From positions 4,712,001-4,776,000 of the forward strand of contig CM069871.1 of assembly GCA_036172665.1 (NCBI GenBank): a stretch of DNA of 64,000 bases, given 5' to 3'. Shown piece after piece: positions 1 through 10,541 of the stretch (its first letter is position 1; each line of letters starts with the position of its first letter). A model generated the notes under the pieces. It was not told the DNA's origin. It saw only the letters and a list, made by a program, of their open reading frames with translations, and did not search any database. The stretch comes from Prosopocoilus inquinatus. Its lineage: Eukaryota > Arthropoda > Insecta > Coleoptera > Lucanidae. The position numbers and the translations under genes are program-made.

Positions 1-145
1 TTATTGCATGTGCGTGTACTTGCCAAAAATTTATTTGGACGTTACTGCGTGCAAGTTTATTTCTTTTTATTCTTTAAGGTTTTGGCATTCGATCAGTGAA
101 GATGGATAAATATTTTAGAATAAAAAAAAAAAAATTCCGACTCAC

Positions 146-231
146 CTTCGCTTCTCTGTCGTATAACCGAACGAGTTTCACAAACAGTCGGATGAGAATG
201 TTACAGCAGGAGCTGACTTCCTCAATTTATA
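146..231 (-). promoter_or_regulatory. TATA promoter and 5' non-coding exon, copy 1 (minus strand)
   Basis: Minus strand: TATAAATT (224-231), a transcript start expected near 195-200, then an exon ending at 146 with donor GTGAGT. The whole block 1-310 is repeated at 5385-5700 with TATA box and donor conserved, while flanks differ. No ATG in the exon. The gene it would serve lies to the left of the window. Confidence 0.5.
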
Positions 232-310
232 TCATTCGTTGATGTGACTTGCAATTTATGGAGTATTTTGGTTACGTAATAAATGGGTATGAGATAACAG
301 ATGTTTGCAT

Positions 311-944
311 TACATATAATAATAATTGCACAATATTAAATAATTCAGGCAAAATTGAATCTTCTACTCCTTTCTTGGCCCTGATAGAATTAATTAATAT
401 TAGGTTGCCACCTCAACTTTTGTAAATTTTCACTACGCTTTTTGAACCTTCCATTTTCGTTTTTTTTTTTTTTTAATTTTATTTGTATGACATGGTCATA
501 TTCCTTTTATCAAATTTGAGAAAAACTGACAGAGAAGAGTCGAATTTATTATCGTATCATGTAAGTGAAATTATGTCGACGACCTTGGCTCCCAATTAAA
601 AAAAAATTCTTTATCAGTTCTAGAAATTTAAGTGACATTAAATATTCCTTTACTGGATTTTACAGACTTGAAGTCAGTCATGTTTTCATTGAAATTTTAA
701 GTTCAGTAAAGCAAAATAAATTTTATTTTAACTTAACTCATTCCTAACCGACAGGAAAGTTAAAATATTAAAAGGACGAAGGGACTTGTTTTTGTTAAAA
801 AAACAAGAGGAGACACTGGAATGAAAGAATGAATTTTCTTATTCTTTCATTTTTTGCGCAAGGCTGACTATAGCGCAGTAAAAGAAAGGAGAAAAGGAAG
901 AAGGGAGTAGAGGTAGTAAAGACGAATTTTATTTAAGTATACAC
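311..944. other. No gene seen
   Basis: AT-rich DNA with a poly-T run near 460. No protease exon, RNA gene or clear repeat recognised. Confidence 0.6.
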
Positions 945-1095
945 TGGGGCCTATTCTGTATCGAAACCGTTAAATTTAAAGGGGTGTTAAATTTTGTTGC
1001 TATGGTAACAACCAATCATGGAACTGCATTTTAAATTTTAAAGGACCTCTAAATTTTAACAGTCCGTTAAAAAGTTACGGAATACGCCCCAAAGA
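945..1095. mobile_element. Small TIR element (MITE-like)
   Basis: Ends GGGGCCTATTCTGTAT and ATACGCCCC are inverted to each other, with AT-rich inner arms (GTTAAATTT / AAATTTTAAC). About 150 bp, no coding capacity. Confidence 0.5.
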
Positions 1096-1184
1096 GAGCC
1101 ATTATTGGAGTAATAACCGTAGAGTTAAATAGAGAGAGCAGGACGCCTGTTTAACAGGTTATTCTAATCTTCGCTTTGGTATTA

Positions 1185-1430
1185 TTTATTTAAACCATAA
1201 CCTGGGTTCGAATTATAAGATTCCGCTCTCAACAGCGTCGCATACTAATACTCTGCTACAACACACTCGAGACGATTGCGATTGAATAAAAAATAAATTA
1301 TTTGTCGAAACCTACGGAAATACGAGCGAACGCAGTAGTCGTGCGCGGACATGCAGTAAGTTGCGACAGCTCGTCTATTCCACTATGAAAGGAACCTCCA
1401 AACCCGAACCCAGGTTATAACAAATGAGAT
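1185..1430. mobile_element. TIR element (MITE-like)
   Basis: Left end AACCTGGGTTCG and right end CGAACCCAGGTT are exact inverted copies about 230 bp apart. The interior is non-coding. 1431-1773 beyond it shows nothing recognisable. Confidence 0.55.
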
Positions 1431-1773
1431 AGACACTTTTATTACTATTATTATGAAAGCGAAAAAAATCTAGAAAAAAAAAATAAAAGCCAGTTAAAAT
1501 TATTAAGCCCATTCAATTCCGATTGAGTCAACCTAATCCAATCCAAACAAAAAAATAATTGAAAAGTTTAAAACTAAAAATCGTTCAAACTTAAGTCAAC
1601 CCAAACGAATCCAACTTTTCTACTATTTCTATTCTATTCAACCCAGTCATCTTTTAAATGACGCAGTTTTATTCTTAAAAAAAAATTGTACATAGTATCC
1701 ACGGCTTGAACTTCGTATCACGCTGATTGTCCAAGTCTCAGAAGCGCACCTGCATTTACACAAAGAGATCTAC

Positions 1774-3035
1774 TGTTCTTAATAGTAAACGAGTGACGAC
1801 ACAGTCAAAACCAAGTAAACAAAAAGTATTCAACACTGCTTTATCAACGGCCAAGGGATCGAGAGTAGTTTGCAACACCGTTAACTGAAGCCGCCCAATT
1901 TGTGCCATTGCGAGAGTATTAAGATTAGCTGTAAGTGGCGCTTCGCTTTTTTAATTAAAAAAAAAATTATTATGATACTGGGTGAGTAACAGTTTATTAA
2001 TTTTAGGCTGCCCTGTGTGACGGAAAGACAACTCAAATTAAGTACTTCTGTGGAAGAACTTTAATCAGTATAGATCGAAATTTGTAAATTTAGTTTGCAT
2101 TTTCATTTTTTAAACTTCAGTTGGTTTAAAAAAAACGGCAAACTCTCCGTTTGTTTTAACTGTAAAAAAATGATTTTAATGGGATCAAAGTCACTAGGCC
2201 AAAGTATCGCCTTTTTTTAGTTTTAAGGAATATTGCAGATTTCGGAGTGCCACAAGGAGCTGCATTGGGGCCGCTTGTGTTTGTACTTTGTTTTCAACGA
2301 TCGTCTTGATTAAATCAGGGAAGATTGTTTATTATTTATTAATACCAATACTAAGACGCACTAAGTCTCAGTGAAGCTTTTCTTAAATAAGGAGGACTCC
2401 TGCGGATTTCGAAATACCCCAGCGATCGGTATTGACGCCGTTATTTTTTTTTTTTTTTTTCAAACGACCTTCCTGATTAAATCGGCGAAGATTGTTTATT
2501 CCGATGATGTATAATATTTAACAACAACAAAAATAATTAATATCAAAAGAATCGCAAACTCTAGATTTGTTTTAAGTGTAAAAGAAAATGATTTTAATGT
2601 GATCAAAGCCACTGGGTCACAATATCGCCTTTTTTTAGTTAAGGAATACTGCAGATTTCGGAGTGCCGCAAGTAGCTGCATTGGGGAGGTTGGTGTTTAC
2701 TTTGTTCTTAATAGTAAATGAGTGACGACATAGTCAAAACCAAGTAAACAACTAAGTATTCAACACTGCTTTATCAACGGCCAAGGGATCGAGAGTAGTT
2801 TGCAACACCGTTAACTGAAGCCGCCCAATTTGTGCCATTGCGAGAGTATTAAGATTAGGTATAAGTGGCGCTTCGCTTTTTTAATTAACCAAAAATTATT
2901 ATGATACTGGATGAGTAACAGTTTATTAATTTTAGGCTGCCCTGTGTGACGGAAAGACAACTCAAATTAAGTACTTCTGTGGAAGAACTTTAATCAGCAC
3001 AGATCGAAATTTTTAAATTTAATTTGCACTTTCAT
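1774..3035 (+). repeat. ~340-bp direct repeat (1774-2120 and 2702-3035) flanking satellite sequence
   Basis: The block TGTTCTTAATAGTAAA...GCAACACCGTTAACTGAAGCC...GGAAGAACTTTAATCAG occurs twice, about 928 bp apart, each including one pseudo-exon of the protease. The spacer 2121-2701 is the RT-derived satellite also found at 7760-10060. Confidence 0.8.
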
Positions 3036-3480
3036 TTTTTTTTTTTCATAAGAAAGAATCTAGAGCTTCCAAATTACTTAAATTGTAATTCTTTATAGTG
3101 CGTCATAATGGCGTCGATAGAGTGTTCCGCCCAAATGATGACGTCAAAATATGAGATTCCGATCTCTATTAATCAGTAAACGTTTTGTCCTGACTGGAAC
3201 ACATTGAGCGTACTTCTTCACCTCGTTAAATAGAAACAAGACTTAAAACTTACCACACCTATTGCTGGGGGGGGGGGGGGGGGAGTTAAAATTATTTCGC
3301 TTGGGAGACCTAAGTTTACTTAAGTTTACTAGTCAAATCAGACGACGATGACGTTCAGATGTTCCATGTTCAAAATTACTGTGTCCCCATCCTAATTATA
3401 AGTATCCATCCGCCCAAGTGTCATGATCATGACATGGCTTTAATTACCATAACCTTGAAACTGGGAATTTAATAGTTATA
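2007..3480 (+). pseudogene. Decayed serine protease gene with duplicated His-exon fragment
   Basis: Three protease exon relics lie in order. The 5' half of the His exon (AALCDG..., then IKYFCGRTLIS) follows a TTTTAG acceptor at 2007-2080, and is repeated at 2936-3010 ending in a stop. The His residue itself is lost. At 3280-3480 the Asp exon is recognisable: GELKLFRLGDL, DDDVQMFHV, HPNYKYP, then HDMALI. A 10-bp tandem duplication (TAAGTTTACT, 3311-3330) shifts the frame between the first two parts, and further indels follow. The nearest intact relative by eye is gene 2. The two His-exon relics are carried in a ~340-bp direct repeat with satellite sequence between them. Cannot encode a protease. 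Confidence 0.8.
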
Positions 3481-3804
3481 AAACTATTGTTTTAAAAAAA
3501 AATATTACAAGAATTAGTTAATTACCATTAACTCCCAAGCAGTATTAATTTTGTTTGTTTGCTGTCCTGATTTATTTTTTTTGCTTTAAATAAAAAAAGC
3601 TTCGTTTGGAATAAATACGTCGAAAACTAGTAAAGACAAATATTTAATTTAGTTTTACGAAATTAGTTTTTAAATTAATTGATTAGTGTGTAATTTCGAA
3701 GCGCTCTTAAGTACTTAAACATGTTCTCCAAGTGGAGTGATGGTTAATTCCGCGATCTGAAAAAAGAAGAAGAAGATAAATTTAATTTTACTTCAAATTT
3801 CCTT

Positions 3805-4068
3805 ATACCGGGTGTCCCGCACCACGTGCTCACCCTTCTAGAATCTTTATTTATTAATCGATTAATTTGAATTTTGGAGAAAATAAATTAAAGAAAAAAT
3901 GTATGTTTCGACATACTGGTAGATGTCATAGGACTTCTGGTTACGCCGGAAGTGATATCAATTTTCTTATTTTAAATGGAACACATTTATTGTCTCCAAA
4001 ATTCAGGTTAATCGGTTAATAAATAAAGATTCTGGAAGGGTGAGCACATGACGTGGGACACCCGGTAT
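3805..4068. mobile_element. Foldback/TIR element ending ATACCGGGTGTCCC
   Basis: Left arm 3805-3880 (ATACCGGGTGTCCC..., CTCACCCTTCTAGAATC) and right arm 3985-4068 (GATTCTGGAAGGGTGAG..., GGGACACCCGGTAT) are inverted. It abuts the 112-bp array, which may belong to the same element. Confidence 0.65.
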
Positions 4069-4073
4069 ACAGA

Positions 4074-4968
4074 GCGTGGCGGGAAATCAAACTGTACAGT
4101 TGGCACACAAAATCTTAGGTTATGTAAAATTTTTTTTTTTAATTTCTTCCCTCAGACATATACAGGTAGTTTCAACTTCTTCGATCGTGGCGGGAAATCA
4201 AACTGTACAGTTGGCACACAAAATCTTAGGTTATGTAAAGTTTTTTCTTTTAATTTCTTCGCCTCAGACATATACAGGTAGTTTCAACTTCTTCGATCGT
4301 GGCGGGAAATCAAACTGTACAGTTGGCACACAAAATCTTAGGTTATGTAAAGTTTTTTCTGTTAATTTCGTCGCCTCAGACATATACAGGTAGTTTCAAC
4401 TTCTTCGATCGTGGCGGGAAATCAAACTGTACAGTTGGCACACAAAATCTTAGGTTATGTAAAGATTTTTCTTTTAATTTCTTCGCCTCAGACGTATACA
4501 GGTAGTTTCAACTTCTTCGATCGTGGCGGGAAATCAAACTGTACAGTTGGCACACAAAATCTTAGGTTATGTAAAGTTTTTTATTTTAATTTCTTCCCCT
4601 CAGACATATACAGGTAGTTTCAACTTCTTCGATCGTGGCGGGAAATCAAACTGTACAGTTGGCACACAAAATCTTAGGTTATGTAAAGTTTTTTCTTTTA
4701 ATTTCTTCCCTCAGACATATACAGGTAGTTTCAACTTCTTCGATCGTGGCGGGAAATCAAACTGTACAGTTGGCACACAAAATCTTAGGTTATGTAAAGT
4801 TTTTTCTTTTACTTTCTTCGCCTCAGACATATACAGGTAGTTTCAACTTCTTCGATCGTGGCGGGAAATCAAACTGTACAGTTGGCACACAAAATCTTAG
4901 GTTATGTAAAGTTTTTTCTTTTAATTTCTTCGCCTCAGACATATACAGGTAGTTTCAACTTCTTCGAT
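4074..4968 (+). repeat. 112-bp tandem array, 8 copies
   Basis: Unit starts GTGGCGGGAAATCAAACTGT and ends ACTTCTTCGATC; copies near 4076, 4187, 4299, 4411, 4523, 4635, 4746 and 4858. Copies differ by a few substitutions and 1-bp indels. Open frames across it are by-products of the repeat. Confidence 0.95.
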
Positions 4969-5144
4969 CACGTGCCGTATATACATACATACGCATCAAT
5001 TATTTTTGAATTTTGATGCCAAAGTATCGTTTCAAATTTTCTAAACTTCGATTGGTTGGAAATGGAAGTAATACTGAAATATTTGTCGGTTATAACTTCG
5101 TGATCAATGACATAAGGCTCATCCTTCACTGATCCATGGTTAAA
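4968..5144 (-). other. Possible coding exon (58 codons) behind the duplicated 5' exon
   Basis: On the minus strand a TTTTCAG acceptor at 5145 is followed by 58 open codons beginning FNHGSVKDEPYVIDHEV and ending at a stop at 4968-4970, right where the 112-bp array begins. Together with the conserved 5' exon at 5520-5608 it could be the start of a minus-strand gene cut by the repeat insertion. No family recognised; codons could be open by chance. Confidence 0.25.
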
Positions 5145-5519
5145 CTGAAAATAAAAAACAAATTACGAAATTAAACTTCTCATTTTTTTTTCTTCTTCTA
5201 AATTTGGACACCATTTGAAAGTAACTGTCAGTACTGCTATTGATTACTTTGGCAAATTAATCAGAGCAGTTAAATGCAGTTAAAAAATATTTTCCAATTT
5301 ACTTTTCGAGCGAGTTACGAGCTCATCCCCCAAATTCAAGTCAAATCGCCATCACAAATTTTTTCTATCCGATTTTGAATTGCAAATACTTGCCAGAAAA
5401 TTATTTGCACGTTACTACATTGCTTTATTTTTTAATTCTTTAATGTTTTGGCTTTCGAAGCGTGAAGACGGATAAACAAATTAACAGAATATTTCAGAGA
5501 CAAAAAAATTCTAGCTCAC

Positions 5520-5608
5520 CTTCGCTCCTCTATTGTTTGCACACCAAACGAGTTTCACAAACAGTCGGATGCGAATGATGTACCAGGATCGGACTTCCTC
5601 AATTTATA
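5520..5608 (-). promoter_or_regulatory. TATA promoter and 5' non-coding exon, copy 2 (minus strand)
   Basis: Second copy of the block at 1-310. TATAAATT at 5601-5608, shared GTTTGTGAAACTCG segment in the exon, donor GTGAGC after 5520. Downstream (leftwards) lie only the possible exon at 4968-5144 and repeats, so the gene may be truncated. Confidence 0.45.
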
Positions 5609-5696
5609 ACGTTCACCGAAATGACTTGCAATTTATAGAATATTTTGGTTACCTACCCAATAAATTCCGCGTGAGAAAACAGATATTCGCATTGCA

Positions 5697-5765
5697 TACA
5701 GGGTGTAACAAAAATACGGGCCGATACTTCAGGGACGTATTCCACAGATCGAATAGTGTCGAGAG
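5697..5765 (+). mobile_element. Solo end of a TIR transposon
   Basis: ACAGGGTGTAACAAAAATAC followed by CGATACTTCAGGGACG matches both ends of the larger element at 57726-59098. Only one end is present. 5766-6048 contains the gene 1 upstream region with no clear promoter motif. Confidence 0.55.
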
Positions 5766-6048
5766 CTTCTAAAAATCTCGTCACCAGACTAGTTCGGGCC
5801 AACTTGAAACCCGTCAAATTTCACGTCACACGTTTCGTCAGTAACCTTCTTGTACAATTAAGAACGTCCGTGAAGTGCGTAAGTAGTAGATTCGGCGAAA
5901 CTTGGTTCCAATACTAAAGTCGTTTTCGAAGAGTAATTAAGTATAAAAATGAGAAATTCCTTTAAATAATTATTAACGTAACAGAATCGGACTTTCTTTT
6001 GTTAAATGTTAAACAGCGGAAAGACAGTTGCTCGCGACATCTCAAAGA

Positions 6049-7691
6049 ATGAACTACTTGATTGTGGCTGTGCTAATTCTGCAGACGGCCTTCATTCCTA
6101 AGAATGCAGGTATGTTGATTTATTTCTAATTTCACTTGCTCGTAACATACAGGGTCTTCATAAGTCATGAGTATCCTGCCTGACACTTAGGCAGCCAACA
6201 ATACACACGATCGAGTATTAGTAGTTGCCAGTTTATTTCACAGCAACGTCGAGCAAGGGCAGCAAGATGTTCAATCATTGCTTTTGTATGGCGTAGGTCA
6301 CGTGGGATACAGGTTTAAATGATGACCCTGTATAACATACTAATTGCATTGTTAAAATAATTTAATTAACAGGTGGTTCACCGGGAGATATAAGTCAAGA
6401 AAGTAAGTATTATAATAATAACAATATTAGAATGAAGAATTACTTGAGCCTTTTTGCAAAAGTTTTGAGCAAGCGATTTACATTTTTTTTTAATTAAAAT
6501 TTCTATTTCAGAGTGTGATCAATATTATAACATAAAGAAATCGCGTGTTCCCTCGTACGCGTTTGCCGGAGGACGTAACGCAAAGCCAAAGGAACTGCCC
6601 TTCATGGTAACGTAAAGGCTTGTTCTGGTTCTAGCAGCAAGGACAATCCAGAACATCAGGAGCATGCGCACATTTTTTTTTGTAATGCGCATGCTCCTGC
6701 TGATGGTTCTAGGACCCGAACAAGCCTATAACCATTCAATGCATAACATCACAGCGGTACCAAAACGCAGTATCACTGTTGGGAACCACCTTAAGATTAA
6801 CGCCATTGTTTTTCCCAAACGAATTTTTTTAGGCAGCTTTAGGATATGAAAATGGCGACTCAAAACTGTATCTATGCGGAGGCACTCTGATAAGCGAATA
6901 TTTTGTGATAACTGCAGCGCATTGTATACACTCAAGAGCTTGGTAATTCCCCCAGTTCTTGCACTCACGATTTTTTTCCTCTCACTTAACCCTTGCAGGG
7001 GTGACATAAAATACGTTAGACTGGGCGATTTGAATTTAACCGACGCGCAGGACGACGTCCACGCGCAAGAATTCCAAGCGAAGACGCACCACGTCCATCC
7101 CCAGTACACCCCCCCGAAGAGATACAACGATATTGCTTTGGTTGAGTTGGACGGGCGCGTCGTCTTCTCCGATTTTGTAAAGCCGGCGTGTCTGGATCAA
7201 TCGGAGAGTTTGGAGTGGAGGACGTTTTTTGCGGCTGGTTGGGGACTCCTGGGTTTCGGAGAGGATCCCAGCAGTTACCTGCAGGTGGGCGAGCTTAAGT
7301 TTTATGGATTGGAGGATTGCCAGAAGACGTTCGGAACTGACAGCAGCATACCGGAAGGTATTAATTACGATACCCAGGTATGCGCAGGTGCTATTGACCA
7401 CATAGCCGACACGTGCGAAGTAAGGTTTTTGTTTTTTTTTAATTACGACGAGGAAGTATGTTGAAAAAATAAATAAATAAATTTTAGGGGGATTCAGGTG
7501 GGCCATTGGCATACCGAACGTTCGTCGGGGGAGTATATTATCTGGCTGGGATTACTTCTTTTGGGAAGGCTTGCGCCCTGGGTAAAATTCCCGCGGTGTA
7601 CACAAAAGTGTCGGCCTATTTGGAATGGATTGAGGGCATCGTTTGGCCAATCATTCAAGATCGAATTGTTTTTCCAGATCAACTGCAATAA
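6049..7691 (+). CDS. Serine protease gene 1 (S1, snake-like, no clip domain), 306 aa
   Basis: Six coding exons: 6049-6109, 6373-6402, 6512-6606, 6833-6942, 6999-7419, 7488-7691. All introns are GT-AG and every junction keeps frame. It encodes a secreted trypsin-fold endopeptidase. The start MNYLIVAVLILQ gives a signal peptide, followed by a short linker with one Cys (KCDQYY) that probably pairs with the Cys in KPACL. The catalytic domain begins at FAGG (residue 48). Triad: His92 (TAAHC), Asp143 (YNDIAL), Ser242 (GDSGGP). DTCE before GDSGGP gives Asp189 (trypsin-like) and Glu192. Residue 15 is Ala, not Arg/Lys, so the activating protease is unlikely to be trypsin-like. Unlike genes 2-7, the linker is one exon without the extra phase-0 intron, and it is short. 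AATAAA lies at 7707-7712. A small hairpin element sits in intron 3. The biological substrate cannot be told from sequence. Confidence 0.9.
6615..6728. mobile_element. Hairpin element in gene 1 intron 3
   Basis: AGGCTTGTTC ... GAACAAGCCT with inner arms CAGGAGCATGCGCAC / ATGCGCATGCTCCTG. Non-coding foldback of about 110 bp. Confidence 0.6.
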
Positions 7692-7759
7692 TTTTATCCA
7701 AAAAAAAATAAAATGCAAAGACAAAAATATCTTCTGGCAATTGCTGTAATAAAATAAAA

Positions 7760-10058
7760 TAAACTTCAATGGTTTAAAAAAAAATGGCTAACTCTCGGTT
7801 TGTTTTAACTGTAAAAAAATTATTTTAATGGGATCAAAGTCACTAGGCCAAAGTATCGCCTTTTTTTAGTTTTAAGGAATATTGCAGATTTCGGAGTGCC
7901 ACAAGGAGCTGCATTGGGGCCGTTTGTGTTTGTACTTTGTTTTCAACGATCGTCTTGATTAAATCAGGGAAGATTGTTTATTATTTATTAATACCAATCT
8001 ACCAATACTAAGACGCACTAAGTTTCAGTGAAGCTTTTCTTAAATAAGGAGGACTCCTGCGGATTTCGGAATACCCCAGCGATCGGTATTGACGCCGTTA
8101 TTTTATTTTTTTTTCAAACGACCTTCCTGATTAAATCGGCGAAGATTGTTTATTCCGATGATGCATAATAATTAACAACAAAAAAAAATAATTAATAACA
8201 AAAGAATCGCAAACTCTCGGTTTGTTTTAACTGTAAAAAAATTATTTTAATGGGATCAAAGTCACTAGGCCAAAGTATCGCCTTTTTTTAGTTTTAGGGA
8301 ATATTGCAGATTTCGGAGTGCCACAAGGAGCTGCATTGGGGCCGTTTGTGTTTGTACTTTGTTTTCAACGATCGTCTTGATTAAATCAGGGAAGATTATT
8401 TATTATTTATTAATACCAATCTACCAATACTAGGACACACTAAGTCTCAGTGAAGCTTTTCTTAAATAAGGAGGACTCCGGCGGATTTCGGAATGCCCCA
8501 GCGATCGGTATTGACGCCGTTATTTTATTTTTTTTTCAAACGATCTTCCTGATTAAATCGGCGAAGATTGTCTATTCCGATGATGTATAATAACTAACAA
8601 CAAAAAAAAATAATTAATAACAAAAGAATCGCAAACTCTCGGTTTGTTTTAACTGTAAAAAAATGATTTTAATGGGATCAAAGTCACTAGGCCAAAGTAT
8701 CGCCTTTTTTTAGTTTTAAGGAATATTGCAGATTTCGGAGTGCCGCAAGGAGCTGCATTGGGGCCGTTTGTGTTTGTACTTTGTTTTCAACGATCGTCTT
8801 GATTAAATCAGGGAAGATTGTTTATTATTTATTAATACCAATCTACCAATACTAAGACGCACTAAGTCTCAGTGAAGCTTTTCTTAAATAAGGAGGACTC
8901 CTGCGGATTTCGGAATACCCCAGCGATCGGTATTGACGCCGTTATTTTATTTTTTTTTCAAACGACCTTCCTGATTAAATCGGCGAAGATTGTTTATTCC
9001 GATGATGTATAATAACTAACAACAAAAAAAATAATTAATAACAAAAGAATCGCAAACTCTCGGTTTGTTTTAACTGTGAAAAAATTATTTTAATGGGATC
9101 AAAGTCACTAGGCCAAAGTATCGCCTTTTTTTTAGTTTTAAGGAATATTGCAGATTTCGGAGTGTCGCAAGGAGCTGCATTGGGGCCGTTTGTGTTTGTA
9201 CTTTGTTTTCAACGATCGTCTTGATTAAATCAGGGAAGATTGTTTATTATTTATTAATACCAATCTACCAATACTAAGACGCACTAAGTCTCAGTGAAGC
9301 TTTTCTTAAATAAGGAGGACTCCTGCGGATTTCGGAATACCCCAGCGATCGGTATTGACGCCGTTATTTTATTTTTTTTTTCAAACGACCTTCCTGATTA
9401 AATCGGCGAAGATTGTTTATTCCGATGATGCATAATAACTAACAACAAAAAAAAAAATAATTAATAACAAAAGAATCGCAAACTCTCGGTTTGTTTTAAC
9501 TGTAAAAAAAATTATTTTAATGGGATCAAAGTCACTAGGCCAAAGTATCGCCTTTTTTTTAGTTTTAAGGAATATTGCAGATTTCGGAGTGTCGCAAGGA
9601 GCTGCATTGGGGCCGTTTGTGTTTGTACTTTGTTTTCAACGATCGTCTTGATTAAATCAGGGAAGATTGTTTATTATTTATTAATACCAATCTACCAATA
9701 CTAAGACGCACTAAGTCTCAGTGAAGCTTTTCTTAAATAAGGAGGACTCCTGCGGATTTCGGAATACCCCAGCGATCGGTATTGACGCCGTTATTTTATT
9801 TTTTTTTTCAAACGACCTTCCTGATTAAATCGGCGAAGATTGTTTATTCCGATGATGCATAATAACTAACAACAAAAAAAAAAATAATTAATAACAAAAG
9901 AATCGCAAACTCTCGGTTTGTTTTAACTGTAAAAAAAATTATTTTAATGGGATCAAAGTCACTAGGCCAAAGTATCGCCTTTTTTTAGTTTTAAGGAGTA
10001 TTGCAGATTTCGGAGTGCCACAAGGAGCTGCATTGGGGCCGTTTGTGTTTACTTTGTC
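7760..10058 (+). repeat. ~422-bp satellite array carrying fossil reverse-transcriptase motifs, ~5.5 copies
   Basis: Units start near 7790, 8213, 8632, 9055, 9480 and 9905 (GCAAACTCTCGGTTTG). Each is a dimer of two related ~210-bp halves. One reads FGVPQGAALGPLVF; the other reads FGIPQRSVLTPL, followed by NDLPD and, in a shifted frame, IKSAKIVYSDD. These are RT motifs of non-LTR retrotransposons (GVPQGSxLGPLLF and Y-x-DD). No unit is open. A 1.4-unit block is also at 2121-2701. Confidence 0.9.
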
Positions 10059-10541
10059 TAATAACAAGTACTGATGAATTGCACGTCGACTAACAGCGAT
10101 AAGTTAAAAGTGTTTAGAATACTAACAATATGAAGGTTCTGGAATTTTGTTCAGATAAGGATTTGATTAGTCAATTAGCCTAGTAATTAATCTTCAGCTT
10201 CGTAACTTCTTTTGCTAACTTAAAGTCCTTTGGTTTTTTTTATTATTATAATCAAATTAATATAAACAATTTCGTACCATCTCAGAAAACAATTCTTGTT
10301 TTTAAATTTCAAGTATCTGTTTACTCTTGTACGCTAAATAATTTACATACTCGCTCATTCAGGTTTAAAAATATTTATAACTTCCGTGAAATAAGTTCTT
10401 AGATATATCTGGTTTGTTTATCTGTTAAAGAAGTTGCGTAATTGAAGGTTTTCCTATCTTTAAATTAAATTCCAAATGCGTCATTGAATATCCAAGTCAG
10501 TCAACTTTCGAGAGACGAAAAGTGTACAGTGCGCAGTGAAC
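10059..10541 (+). other. Upstream region of gene 2
   Basis: About 480 bp of AT-rich DNA. A TCAGT initiator-like pentamer at about 10498-10502 lies 40 bp before the gene 2 start codon and may mark transcription start. No TATA box seen. Confidence 0.35.

Noticed and set aside
4048..4952. Overlapping 68-105-codon open frames reading MAGNQTVQLAH repeats
   Set aside because: They are the 112-bp tandem array read in phase; no splice or start context and no family.
6726..7512. Minus-strand frames of 133 and 158 codons across gene 1
   Set aside because: Antisense shadows of the protease exons; they cross its intron boundaries and match nothing.
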